In this document: piece by piece, positions 1-11,455 of the stretch | Layout of the letters: every line of letters starts with the position of its first letter | How positions within the stretch are numbered: position 1 is the first letter of the stretch | Assembly (NCBI GenBank): GCA_963573385.1 | Contig: CAUYLG010033142.1 | Location: 62,001 to 126,000 of the forward strand | Source: Cacajao melanocephalus | Taxonomy: Eukaryota > Chordata > Mammalia > Primates > Pitheciidae | Direction of reading: 5' to 3' | Length of the DNA: 64,000 nt | Made by a program: the position numbers and the translations under genes | Notes under the pieces: model-generated | Seen by the model: only the letters and a program-made list of their open reading frames with translations | The model's database searches: none | Told to the model about the DNA's origin: nothing

Positions 1-244
<244 letters not shown>

Positions 245-299
245 TGGTGTTTCTTAAGTACTTTTTTGCGGACTAGTATTTGGTGAATTTTGTAAATAA

Positions 300-473
300 T
301 AGGTATTGCTTAGGATTGCCTTGGCTACTCAGTCTCCTATTCTGGTTCCGTATGAGTTTTAAAATAATATTTTCTAGTTCTGTGAAGAATGTTGTTGGTA
401 GTTTGATAGGAATAGAATTGTATCTGTAAATTGCTTTGGGTTCTTTCTGGTTGCTTCATTTAAACATGGAAAG
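300..473 (-). mobile_element. L1 ORF2 fragment, antisense
   Basis: The block reads as the antisense of the L1 ORF2 3' half. Landmarks are TGCTTAGGATTGCCTTGGCT, TTTTCTAGTTCTGTGAAGAA and GGTAGTTTGATAGGAATAG. The last 30 bases match only after an internal deletion. It is separate from the L1 that begins at 991, because that element starts with its own 3' tail. Confidence 0.85.
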
Positions 474-484
474 TTTTAAGTATA

Positions 485-690
485 CCTAAAAGCAGAGAGA
501 ACTAAATACAGATTCAACAACTATCAAGAATATGCTTCATCTATTTTACTGAATTGTCTAAAGGAAATCACAGATGTTATGTCATTTTATCCATATTATA
601 TGCATTTCCAAAAAATAAAGATATTTTCTTATGTAACCACAATGTTATTATCCACCTAACAAAATGATCTCTGGCTGACTGACAGGTTTT
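485..690. mobile_element. Degenerate L1M UTR-like fragment
   Basis: Faint similarity to the untranslated region of old L1M elements: AGATTCAACAACTATCAAGA, then TTATGTAACCACAATGTTAT. I could not orient it with certainty. Confidence 0.4.
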
Positions 691-779
691 CTCTTTGTAT
701 TTGGTATTTCATAGTTTCACCATGATATTTCCAAATGTGGCTTTGTTTTTACTTAACCTGCACAGGTCATTCTTGCTCT

Positions 780-990
780 ATCCCTCTCCCTCACCAAACC
801 ACCCCAAATCCAATCCATCACCAAGCCCTTTTAATTTGACCTCTTTAACAAATTTTTAATCCATCATTTTTCTCTGCATACACTATCATCCTAGTCAAGT
901 GACTTCATCTTTCACATAGATTGGTGTAAACCTCATGACCTCTAACATCCATTTCTTCCTGCCTACATCCACTTTTCACAATGTAGCCAG
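780..990 (+). mobile_element. L2 LINE, left part of a copy split by an L1
   Basis: This is L2 sense sequence from the 3' third of the element. It includes CCCTCTCCCTCACC, CCAATCCATCACCAAGCCC, and CACTATCATCCTAGTCAAG, which corresponds to the L2 block ACCATCATCTCTCACCTGG. The copy continues at 2433 after the L1 insertion; the octamer ATGTAGCC is present on both sides. Confidence 0.8.
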
Positions 991-2432
991 ATTTTTTTTT
1001 TAACTTTTATTTTAGATTCAGGGATACATGTGCAGGTTTATTATATAGGTAAACTCATGTCACAGGGGTTTGTCATACAGATTATTTTGTCACCCAGGTA
1101 TTAAGCCTAGTACCCATTAGTTATTTTTTCTCCTCTCCCTTCTCCCACCCTCCACCCTCAAGTAAATTCCAGTGTCTGTTGCCTACCTCTTTGTGTTCAT
1201 GTTTTATCATTTAGCTCCCACTTACAAGTGAGAACATGTGGCATTTGGTTTTCTGTTCCTGCATTAGTTTGCTAAGGATGATGGCCTCCAGCTCCATCCA
1301 TGTTCCTGCAAAGGACGTAATCTCATTCTTTTTTATGGCTGTGTAATATTCCATAGTGAATGTGTACTACATTTTCTTTATCCAGTCTACCATTGATGGG
1401 CATTTAGATTGATCCCAGGTCTTTTCTATTGTAAATAGCGCTGCAATGAACATTCTCGTACATGTGTCTTCATAGCAGAATGACTTACATAACTTTGGGT
1501 ATACACTCAGTAATGAGATTGCTGGATTGAATGGTAGTTCTGTTTTTAGCTCTTTAGAGAATTGTCATACTGCTTTCCACAATAGCTGCTTATCCCATCA
1601 ACACTGTATAAGAATTCTCTTTTCTCTGAAACCTCACCGCATGTTATTTTTTTGACTTTTTAATAGTAGCCATTCTGGCTGGTGTGAAATGGTATTTTAT
1701 TTTGGTTTTGGTTTGCATTTCTCTAATGATCAATGATATTGAGCTTATTTCCATATGCTTTTTGGCCACATGTATGTCTTCCTTTGAAAAGTCTCTGTTC
1801 ATGTCTTTTGCCCTCTTTTTAATGGGGTTGTTTCCTCTTGCAAATTTGTTTAAGTTCCTTATAGATACTGGACATTAGATTTTTGTCAGATGCATAGTTT
1901 GTGAATATTTTCTCCCATTCTGTAGGTTGTCTGTTTACTCTGTTGATAGTTTCTTTTGCTGTGCAGAAGCTCTTAAGTTTAATAAGTTCCCATTTGTCAA
2001 TTTTTGCTTTTGTTGTGATTGTTTTTGGTGTCTTCGTCTTGAAGTCTTTGCCAGTTCTTTTTTTCTTTTTTGAGACAGAGTCTCGGTCTGTCACCCAGGC
2101 TACAGTGCAGTGGTGCGATCTTGGTTCACTGCAACCTCCGCCTCCTGGGTTCAAGTGATTCTTCTGTCTCAGCCTCCTGAGTAGCTAGGATTACAGGTGT
2201 GTGCCACCACACCCAGCTAGTTTTTGTATTTTTAGTAGAGACAGGCTTTCACTATGTTGGTCAGGCTGGTCTCAAACTCCTGACCTCGTGATCTACCTGC
2301 CTCAGCCTCCCAAAGTGCTGGTATTACAGGCATGAGCCACCATACCTGGCCTGCCAGGTTTTATTTGCAGAATGGTATTGCCTATGTTGCCCTCTTGGGT
2401 TTTGAAGGTTCTTTTTAGAAGGCAATTGTATC
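991..2432 (-). mobile_element. 5'-truncated L1 (L1P type), antisense, with nested AluS
   Basis: The 3' end lies on the left: a poly-T run (991-1000) is followed by the antisense L1P 3'UTR (GGATACATGTGCAGGTTTAT, TCCCACTTACAAGTGAGAAC) and then antisense ORF2. ORF2 is interrupted by an Alu at 2057-2351 and resumes with GAATGGTATTGCCTA. L1 homology fades near 2414. Flanking copies of ATGTAGCC at 981-988 and 2433-2440 look like a short target-site duplication, and the L2 on both sides joins across the element. The frames are broken, so it is not mobile. Confidence 0.92.
2057..2351 (-). mobile_element. AluS nested in L1
   Basis: Near full-length antisense Alu starting with a T-rich tail complement at 2057 and ending at the GGCC 5' start at 2348-2351. 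It interrupts L1 ORF2 between GAAGTCTTTGCCAG and TGCCAGGTTTTATTTGCAG. The repeated TGCCAG(G)TT on both sides is the probable target-site duplication. Confidence 0.95.
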
Positions 2433-2868
2433 ATGTAGCCTGCATCTTAAAACCTTTATTTGCTCTAAGGAAAAGGGCCTACAAGGTTTGCACGATCAGT
2501 CTAACCAGCAATGCATGCACTGTTTGTTTAATCTTGAACATCTTCTCCAAACTACAACTCTCCACAGACCCCAACCACTTCTGAATTAACTTTTACTAGC
2601 CTTCAGATTTCTCACCCCTATTTCAGGGAAACCATGCTTGGAATCCAAATGTAAGTCATGGCTTTTGTTTCATTCTTTTTTCATAACAAATACTTGGCAC
2701 AATAGCAATTTTGCACCTTCCCTTTTGTTGTGTGATTATTTGAATAAGATTATTCTCCCCAGGAGACTAAGAAGTCCCACCCTGTATTCACCACATCTAG
2801 AAGCGGAATTGACACAAAGCAGGAACTCAATCAATATTGTCAAAATGACTGAATTAATAAATGAATAA
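2433..2868 (+). mobile_element. L2 LINE, right part and 3' tail
   Basis: Continuation of the L2 at 780-990. It includes AAGGGCCTACAAGGTTTGCA (consensus GGCCTACAAGGCCCTGCATG) and ends in the L2 3' terminus: TTGACACAAAGCAGGAACTC, then AATCAATATTG, then AATAAATGAATAAG, equivalent to the AATG-rich L2 tail. The middle part is strongly diverged. Confidence 0.72.
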
Positions 2869-2879
2869 GCATTTATTAA

Positions 2880-3038
2880 TTCCTCCTCTGTGCTTCCACT
2901 CTACTCTGCAAATTCCTATCTCATAATACTTATCACATTTGACATGATTAGCGGTTTTTCACTCAGTCTCCCCAAATAGATTACAGCGCCTCTGGGCAAA
3001 GAATGTATTTGATTCACTTTTGTACTTACAACTAGACA
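2880..3038 (+). mobile_element. Second L2 3' end
   Basis: An independent L2b/c-like 3' end directly after the previous L2 tail. Landmarks are ATAATACTTATCACATTTGA, CACTCAGTCTCCCC, CTGGGCAAAGAATGTATTTG and CACTTTTGTACTTAC. It lacks the final AATG tail. Confidence 0.75.
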
Positions 3039-3046
3039 ACACACAC

Positions 3047-3190
3047 GCAGATAACCATGTATATGCATATTATATATTATCTATAATATATATTATGTAT
3101 ATATAATTATAAAATGAGAAAATAGGTATATATATATTATAAAATTGATAAAACTAATTTATTTTTTAAAATTATTATATAAAATAAGAA
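3047..3190. repeat. AT-rich low-complexity tract
   Basis: Alternating TA-rich sequence with imperfect ATATATTATATATTAT units. It follows the L2 3' end, so it may have grown from that element's tail. Confidence 0.85.
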
Positions 3191-3294
3191 ATTGGGAAAA
3201 GGCTATCAGACACTAGTTTTCTTTGGATCCCATATTTGAGTTAATCCTTCTTAATTTACACCTTCATTTTTTCATTCCCATTTTACTTATTAGA

Positions 3295-3380
3295 ACACCC
3301 GCTATGCCCTAGGCATCCATTTAGGCACTCAGGATACAGCAGTAAATAAAGCTAGATTTCTGCCCACATTAAGATCATGC
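3295..3380 (-). mobile_element. Short L2 3' end fragment, antisense
   Basis: Reads as the antisense L2 terminus: ATGCCCTAGGCATCC, then ACTCAGGATACAGCAGTAAA, then TTTCTGCCCACATTAAGATC, corresponding to the GGGATACAGCAGTGAACAA block of the consensus. It is short, so the call is moderate. Confidence 0.5.
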
Positions 3381-3559
3381 TATGCTATACTTTTACCAGT
3401 GGTCTGTGAAAGTTTCCTCTTCTGTTTCAGATTTTTATTCTTACTATTGTTTTCCCTTTTATTCCCTATGCCCAAGACCATTCTTCTCTCCTTATTTATT
3501 AGTAACTACTCTTCTATACTTTCTATTCATCAATCATATCTGTTTATACATGTAAGAAT

Positions 3560-4135
3560 ATCCAGAAAAACATATTGTATTTTGTATTTTAGATTTTTTA
3601 AATAAATGGTATTACATTATGTCATTTTCTTCTTTACTTTTATTATTTATTCATTTGACTAATTTTGAGATCTATCACATTTCTACATGTAAAATCCAGT
3701 GAATTCCCTTTGAGTATTCCATAGTATACTATCCTATGACTACAACAAGGATCCATTTCACCACATCCCAACATTGATGTAATAAGCATACAAGTGCACG
3801 TCTCCATGTGCATCATATTGAGAGTTTCTCTCAAGCACATGCCCAAGAGTTGAACTGCCCTGACATCAGGATTAGCCTATCCAGTTTCCATAAGATCTAC
3901 AAGAAGCTCTCTGAAATGACCACACCACTTTACACATCCATCAATAGTAGAAAAGGTCTCCCCTTATCTTTACATTCTCCTCAGCATTTTTAATTATCAA
4001 AGTTTCTCATTTTTGCGAATTTGATTGTCATAAGGTATTATTTTGTTATTATTTTAATATATATTTTTCTGATAATTAGTGAGATGAGTGTCCATATACA
4101 TGTAAGAGGTTCTTAAACAGATTTCCATTTATATT
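3560..4135 (-). mobile_element. Old L1 (L1ME/HAL1-like), antisense, left part
   Basis: The antisense 3' end of an ancient L1. It shows TTGAGTATTCCATAGTATAC, then CACATCCCAACATTGATG, then GTTGAACTGCCCTGACATC, then CACACCACTTTACACATCCA, in the order expected for the ORF2 3' end. Many substitutions and small indels are present. A MIR separates it from the part at 4340-4510. Confidence 0.75.
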
Positions 4136-4149
4136 CAAGTAGTCATGAG

Positions 4150-4337
4150 TATATTAACTGCTCTGCGACTCAAAGCAATTTTGTTTGGATCCCAGGTGCA
4201 TGAATCTTTCACTTTCTTGGTAAAATAGGAATGACTAGTACCTCTCCTGTGATGAATTAAGTGGTTAAAAAATTAGCCGCCAAGAACAAAATCCATGACA
4301 AGAATATGCTTAATAAATGTTAGCTATCATTATCTTT
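4150..4337 (+). mobile_element. MIR
   Basis: The sense 3' half of a MIR: TTGGTAAAATAGGAATGACT (consensus TGTAAAATGGGGATAATAAT), then GTACCTCTCCTGTGATGAAT, ending in GCTTAATAAATGTTAGCTAT. It lies between two blocks of the old antisense L1. Confidence 0.8.
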
Positions 4338-4339
4338 TA

Positions 4340-4510
4340 CTATATTTTTTACTTTTCTTTTTCATTCAAATAGCTTCTTCTATAAATTGCCCATTTATAT
4401 CCTTCAACCACTTTTCTTCCATATTTCCTGTATATTCCTTTCTGGTTTCCATGAGCTTCTTATATATTCTGGGTATCAAACCACTACAAACGCTTCTATA
4501 TGAATAAATG
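4340..4510 (-). mobile_element. Old L1, antisense, right part
   Basis: Continuation of antisense L1 ORF2: AAATTGCCCATTTATATCC and TGAGCTTCTTATATATTCTG (consensus GAGCTCTTTATATATTCTGG). It is degenerate. Confidence 0.6.
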
Positions 4511-5589
4511 AATGAGTGATCACAAATCAAATACTTCAGTTTTGTTTTACAAAACTCCTGACTGTTTGCTCTTTCTGCTCACTGCCTTGCTAGGTCATTT
4601 TTGTGAACATAATTTTGAATGTCAATGTATTTTTAATCTGATCAATACATTTTAAATAAAATTTAATTTATATTCCATTTTTCTATGTCCACAACACAAA
4701 TCTACAAGGGTGGGTGAAAAACAAATCCTATTTCCGAACTGGAAAAATTAAACAATTGTATTGTGGTTTCATTGAGTAATTTTTTTAAAGAAAATGAGCA
4801 GAAACAAGTACTGCTTTTTTAAAAGTAAAAAAAAAAAAAAAGCACATAAGAGGTACAGATTCTGTCCATTTTCTCAGAGACAAGTACTTTGTCTCAATTT
4901 CAAAGTCATTATAATTTGATCTTTAAGACAGGCTGCCCAAACAGTGTAATTTTCTGTAAGACTCCCAGAGGAATCTTACTGTTAAAAGGCCATAGTTAAT
5001 AGAATTCTTAGCAATCATTTACAAAACCACACAGAAAACCCTCAAAAACATCATAATAGAGCACCAATAAACATTTGATAAGAATCAGTGTTCAAAGGAA
5101 ATCTATGTAATGAACACTAAACTTTGTGAACATTTTTCTAGTAACTCAAAACAACACAGAAATTGATAAAGTGCCCCACAAACTGCCTTGCCCAGATCTA
5201 TAAATTTATAATTACTAGATTATATATTAAGCATATATTCAAAAGTATTATTCAACAGAAAAGTAACTGTCTTCATCTTGAAAAAGTTTATTTTATATAA
5301 AAACGGGAAAGTGGGAATCAGAGCTAAACTAGAAATACTAGTGATGACCAGCCAGCACCACTTCCACATACGACTCAGATGGGTTTCTAATAAATGACTC
5401 TGTTCAATATTTTTAAATGACAAGGTCAGGTGATCTACCCAAGAATTCACACATTGACAGAGAAGGCATCTTGGTGATCAACAACTTGTTTCTATCTGCA
5501 TCCATAATATTCTAAGTAGGTAAACAGACACAATTAAGAAAATATTGTACAAATCCTTTTTTTCTCCCCCAGCAAATTCCAAAGCTGAT
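4511..5589. other. Unassigned, AT-rich
   Basis: No gene or repeat family recognised. A 15-base A run lies at 4827-4841. The open frame on the minus strand at 5220-5450 has no recognisable domain. Confidence 0.5.
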
Positions 5590-6275
5590 ATGCTGATTCA
5601 CTCAGTCGATCATTTAATTTAAGCTTAACAAACATCTACTGGATCCTGGAGTTTACAAAAATGAGAAAAAACTGACAACAACCCTATTATGACTAAGCAG
5701 AGGCGACAAACGTTCATTTAAAAATAGCGCAAAGGTGCAATTACTCTGAAAGCCAAGCTCGTGGTCAATGTTAAACAAGAGTCTATACTTAAATAATCTG
5801 GCCTAGTCAGGAAGATCAGAGAAAACTTCCCTGAGCCAACATCTGCAGAAAAAGAATGAGTTAAGCCGGTAAGCAAATGAGTAAGCAGAGGCACATGTGC
5901 AAAACTCTAGGATATAAAAGAGGGCAGTGAGTCCACAGCAATAGCTAGGATGAAGAGAATAAAAAAGATGCAAGAGAAACCTGGGAGAAAAGACATGTCC
6001 AGAATGTACCTAAATACATGCCTATCTTAAGTGTTAGTTCTTTAAGTGCAATGAAAGATATTGATGGGCTTCAGCAAAAGAGGTTCTGATTTAGAGAATG
6101 AATTGGAAAGACAGCAAGAATGGAAACCAATTATAAAGATGTTGCCATAGTCCAGCTGAGAGATAGTAGTAGCTTGGACCAGTTGGTAGTGATGGAGATG
6201 AAGAAAGGTTCAGGAACTCTAGAGATACTGAAGAGGCAAAATCAATAGGACAGGACAGGAAAGGAGAGATGCAAC
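5590..6275 (-). mobile_element. L2 LINE, antisense, long fragment
   Basis: The order matches antisense L2: a 3' part with GTTTACAAAAATGAGAAAAA, then GAAAACTTCCCTGAGCCAA, then GGGCAGTGAGTCCACAGCAA, then TGTTGCCATAGTCCAGCTGA, then GTAGCTTGGACCAGTTGGTA. The last two correspond to the consensus GCAATAGTCCAGGCGAGAGA and GGTGGCTTGGACCAGGGTGG. It spans most of the terminal kilobase of the element with gaps. Confidence 0.82.
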
Positions 6276-7230
6276 AAATGCCTCTTTCGTAACTTCTCCA
6301 TGAATCTTTCTAGGCATTGTACTGCCTTCTCTATTATGGCTGCCGGTTAAGCACATCTCTGTATGCTAAAAGGAACCTGCTCTCTTGCAACTGCTGGAAT
6401 ACCCAATCAGAATTTTCCCTGGATCCATTAAAGAAATAGTTTCTGCACCATTTGTGATACAGAACACTTTTAGTTCTGGATATTTTGTAATTTAAACTTT
6501 TGTAATACGGCAGAACTAATTTTGCAGACCAACACATGATCCCATTTAACCCTGTGGGACATCCATTATTTTCATTGCTGTTAACCTCATTTGTTTCTTC
6601 AGCACATCTGATTATCACAAGCAGGATGCTTACTTCCCAGAGCTTCATTGTTCCAGCTTGTGAAGTATTTTATCTGTAAAACCCGAAGAAGCTTAGAATT
6701 TTTTCTAACCTTTTTCTCTAGCTCTCCCATGTGTTGAACAAGGTGTATATGACAGAAACACAAACACGTGTAAAGATTTTTGCTACAGTTTTTCCTTCAC
6801 GTTCACAGTCAATTGCATGCAATTGGCTAGTTCTACCTGGCTACGTTTGGATTCTTTTATTACAGACACTCACAGTAGCATTGACCATGAGCCTGTCTGA
6901 GTAATTTCACTTGTGGCATTTTTAAATGAATGTTTTCTCCCTTCCTAAGCCAAAACCACTAGGAAGGTTGTGAGTTTTGCCATGTCCTCTCTCAACTGGA
7001 GTATCAAGTTATTTGTTAATATCCATTCACATATTATAAAAACACTCCCAGTTTTAATCTTTAGAATATATCTGTAGCCCCATTTTTTCTATCAAGCTTC
7101 ATTTTCCATAAGCAATTCAGGCAGAGAGTTCAGCACGTAGAAGATCAAAACCTAGACAAGCAGAACGAGCCATCCCAACCACCTTCTGGAACTGGGGCCT
7201 ATACATCAGCACAGGCAGGCACTGATTTAA
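6276..7230. other. Unassigned
   Basis: No gene, RNA gene or repeat recognised. The minus-strand open frame of 104 codons at 6334-6648 has no domain or composition that suggests a real protein. Confidence 0.5.
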
Positions 7231-7235
7231 AACAG

Positions 7236-7455
7236 TGACATTGGTATAAATCTGTTACTTTGCCACTTACCAGCTATATGTCCTTGGACAAGCTGTTTAA
7301 CCTACCTGAGCCTCAGTTTCTTACAAAAAGAAGATTATTATGTTATATATTACATTATGTAACATGTTGAGATATACAATACATAGAGGGCTTGCAACAG
7401 AGAGAAGTGTGGGAGCTATCATCGCCATTACTGCTGTCATCCTTATTATGTTTCT
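7236..7455 (+). mobile_element. MIR
   Basis: Sense MIR: TTACTTTGCCACTTACCAGC, TATGTCCTTGGACAAGCTGT, ACCTACCTGAGCCTCAGTTT, with a diverged 3' half running to the CATCGCCATTACTGCTGTCA region. Confidence 0.85.
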
Positions 7456-7890
7456 TACTTTCCTCCAGGTATGACCACCCTCCAAACGAGGAGGAATGCT
7501 TAGGAAGGAAATGTTGTGCCAGTCGTCTCTGTCTCCTGGCATGTTGAAAGGTACAAGACTGAATAAGACATATAGCAATTAATAATAAATATTAAAAACT
7601 CAGTAAGTTCAGCAAGAATATGTGGAGACAGAGGAAGGGGTGAAGTGATGCTAGCATATGTATTTGTTGAGGAAAGTAGATTACATGAAGAAGTAAATTG
7701 CAGTTTTAAAGAAAAAAGTACATAGAATACAGAAAATGGTCTATAAAATGGTATAAACCATCAATTGAAGGAAAGGAATGATATCACAGACTTGAATCCA
7801 GTATCTCTTTTATTTCATTATCTTTTAGATCTATGTAAAAACAAGCATACTCTGGTTTGTAATTAACAGCTATGGATGAGAAATGCATGA
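7456..7890. other. Unassigned
   Basis: AT-rich sequence without a recognised feature. Confidence 0.5.
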
Positions 7891-7894
7891 CAGC

Positions 7895-8035
7895 TGTTCC
7901 CATTTTACAGATGAGGCAACTAAATCTCAAAAAAGTGACTCATTTATAGTTATATATTTAGGAAATAACAGGGCAAGACCTAAACATGTTTTCTCACTTC
8001 AAAGTCCATGCTCTTTTTACTACACCAAAGTCAAC
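7895..8035 (-). mobile_element. MIR, antisense
   Basis: Antisense MIR core: TTCCCATTTTACAGATGAGG, CAACTAAATCTCAAAAAAGT, then TTCAAAGTCCATGCTCTTTT and a TACACC motif matching the MIR 5' region. Confidence 0.85.
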
Positions 8036-9480
8036 CCCAAGGCCACATGGCTTGGTCTTCTTTGACAAGAGTTGCAAACGCAATTAGTTACAGTCACAAA
8101 TCATCACCCTCAACAAAAAACAGATATTGTTGGGCCTCAGTATAAAGTAAGCAGGGTCTACTGCTCTGAACACTGTAAAGGTGTGTATTTGTCTACAAGC
8201 CCTGCCCCCCAAAAAAGGTGAAGGGACCTAAAAGCGTGCCAACTACCTTTTAAAGAAATCCTTTTACTAGAGGTAAAACAGAAGGAAGAAAAACCAAACC
8301 ATGTTCATACTCACAGTTTTCAAAGGCAACAAATAAAGTCCCTCTGATAACAACACGGCTGGTGATATTTCTTTCAAGATTGCCATATAACGCTTAAAAT
8401 TTTCAGAAGCATAAAGAATATGTTTGTCTAATAAAGGCAATTTTAAAAAGTCAGGCAGTTTAGAAATAAAACCATGTATTTCTATGATGATTCAGAATAT
8501 TTGTATGAGCAAATGAATTTCTGATATATATGGTTAATATTTCTAGGAATGCAAAGATATTCATAGGAAATAATTGCAGAAATGCGTGCTTAGCTAAACT
8601 CAACTTTATGTATGAGAAGTTACAACTACGGTATAAAACCCACAGTAGAAATGAAACAGGATTACATCACTTACAATTGCTAATATTAATGGACCAGAAG
8701 GAGACTACATTCCTTCAAGCTAGAAACATGTCAGAGGAGAAAGACGTACAGTTCAGCTTGAAAAAGCAAAATCCATTAACCATGAAATAGGGAAACAAAA
8801 AATCAAACTTACCATATACCCTATCTTACTGGAAAAAAATTTATTAGCAAAATGAAACGACCTCTACTAAACAAAAGATTTCCAACTCAAAGAAAATGTA
8901 AAAATAAATGATTTCAAGTAAAGAAAAATTCCAGAAAATTCATATGGTTATTATTATGGCCATCTATATCCATCAAAGTACCAACATATTTCTGTAAGTA
9001 TATAGGTCTCAAAAGAATGCATATAGATTGGAGCACACAAATGCATTTTTAATTGAAGAAAATATTGTGTTAGCTACCACAGATTTGATGTGAAGCATTC
9101 CAAGTTTCTGTCTCTATTGTGAAATTACTCTATCTGATAAAGAAGTCCTAGCTTTTCTGATAGGAAGAGTAAGGAAAACAGAGATTTAACACCCTCAGCA
9201 TACTTACATCAGTTAAGATTTATAACAGCTTCTTGAATAATCTTTTTAAAATATTTCACACCAGAAAAAGGAAAGATGGCCTGAATCAATTAGAGAGTTG
9301 CTCAAATAGCAAGACTCCCAGATGTAAAAGATCAAGGCCACTGTCAGGGATCAAAGCGATTAACTGCCTCACCAGTGGTCCAGGGCAATGCAGAAGAGAT
9401 GTGGTGTAGCATGCACACATCGAGAATTAAGCCAGCGCACAGAGGCTTTCTATTGCTTTAATGGGATTAAAGAAAGAAAA
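8036..9480. other. Unassigned 1.4-kb stretch
   Basis: AT-rich and repeat-poor as far as I can see. No splice-flanked open frame, RNA gene or known repeat was recognised. Confidence 0.5.
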
Positions 9481-9483
9481 TCT

Positions 9484-10090
<607 letters not shown>

Positions 10091-10109
10091 ATGGGTAGCC
10101 TTTATAAGA

Positions 10110-10690
10110 GGGCTTTCAGTGATTTCCCCGACTACTTGTATTCACACCCTTGTGTAATCCTCTTCTTTTGAATGTCACCTGGGCCTGGTAATGTGCTTCT
10201 AATGAATAAAATATGGCAAAAGTAATGGAAGGCCAATTCTAAGATTGGGTTAGACAAGACTCTGATGCCTCCTTTATGCTCTATCTTGTTATTCTAGGCT
10301 GTTAACCCCCATGAAGCCAGCTGTTGTGTTGTGAGTTTGAGGTGTGAGGGTAATTTGCTCTATGGAGAGGTTCACATGGCAAAGGACTCAGGGCAGCCTC
10401 CAGCCAATGCTAGCAAGAAACTGAAGCCCTCATTCCAACACCCCACAAGGAGCTGAATCCTGCCAAAACCAGTGAGTAACTTAGAAGTGGCACCACCCGC
10501 AATGGTGCCTTCAGATGACTGCAGCCCCTGCCCATATATTGATTGCAGCCTCATGAGAAACCCTGAGCCAGATAACCTAGCTAAACTGCATTCGGATTGC
10601 TCACCCACAGAAACGGTGAGATTATAAATGCTGCTTTCTAAGCCAACAAATTTTGAGGTAATTTGTTACACAGTAATGGATAATATACAA
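10110..10690 (+). mobile_element. MLT1-type LTR (ERVL-MaLR), sense
   Basis: LTR sequence with CTTGTATTCACACCCTTGTG, TAATGAATAAAATATGGCA, CTATGGAGAGGTTCACATGG, GATGACTGCAGCCCCTG, and the terminal block AAACGGTGAGATTATAAATG with TTTTGAGGTAATTTGTTACA. Only the LTR is present, so it reads as a solo relic. Its internal segment 10414-10581 has a near-identical inverted copy at 14252-14419. Confidence 0.85.
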
Positions 10691-10867
10691 TTTGTAATGA
10701 AAACAGCCTCCTAATTAATACTCATCTATGAATAAATACATTGGTGATTTTAGAATGCAAAGATTCTTGTCTCTACCCAAAATCTGATTACTCAATTCCA
10801 GGATGGCAGCATCTTTCATTTAGACTTGTCTTCTTGCTTCTCATTTTGTCTCCTCTGAATTCATCTC

Positions 10868-11312
10868 TTACAGGTGTGAGTCCCTCAAATACTTCAGCAC
10901 TGGAGTCCTAGTCCCCAGAATGTGAATTTATTTAGAAATATGCCACGTTTGGAAATAAGGTCATTGCAGATGTAATTAATTAAGATGAGTTCATATTGAA
11001 GTAGGCTGAGCCCCTAATCCAATATCACTGACATCCTTAAAAAGCAGACAATTTGGATACAGACACACACACACACAGAGAACACCATGTGAGACTGAAG
11101 TATGCTGTCGTACATCAAGGAACTACCAGAAGCTAAGAGAAAAGCCTGAAGCGGATCCTTCCTTAGAATCTTCAGAGGATGCATTGCCTTTCTGACACCT
11201 TAACCTAGGATTTCCAGCCACCAAAACTGTGAGACAGTGAATTTATGTTGTTTAAGACACTCAGTTTGTGGTATTTTGTTAGAGCAGCTCCAGCAAACGA
11301 ATATACCACCTT
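10868..11312 (+). mobile_element. Second MLT1-type LTR, sense
   Basis: LTR blocks appear in order: CCCAGAATGTGAATTTATTT, AAATAAGGTCATTGCAGATG, GAGCCCCTAATCCAATATCA, ACACCATGTGAGACTGAAG, CCAAAACTGTGAGACAGTGA, and GTTTAAGACACTCAGTTTGT near the 3' end. It is about full LTR length but diverged. A short CA run lies at about 11064-11077. Confidence 0.85.
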
Positions 11313-11364
11313 CTACACAAGTTGCCAAGAAAGATCTACTTGAAATATGAATTGCACCATGGCA

Positions 11365-11455
11365 TTACACCTATTCATTCATTCAGAAAATGAGAGCCTC
11401 TTCCATGCCAGGCTCTAAGTTTGGCGCTGGGTATTAGTAACAAAAAATCCAGCTG
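11365..11455 (-). mobile_element. Short L2 3' end, antisense
   Basis: CTATTCATTCATTCAGAAAA, then CCATGCCAGGCTCTAAGTTT, then GGCGCTGGGTATTAGTAACA, matching the antisense L2 terminus. Confidence 0.6.

Noticed and set aside
1684..2158. Three open frames of 64-111 codons on both strands
   Set aside because: They lie in antisense L1 ORF2 and the nested Alu, so they reflect transposon sequence and not genes.
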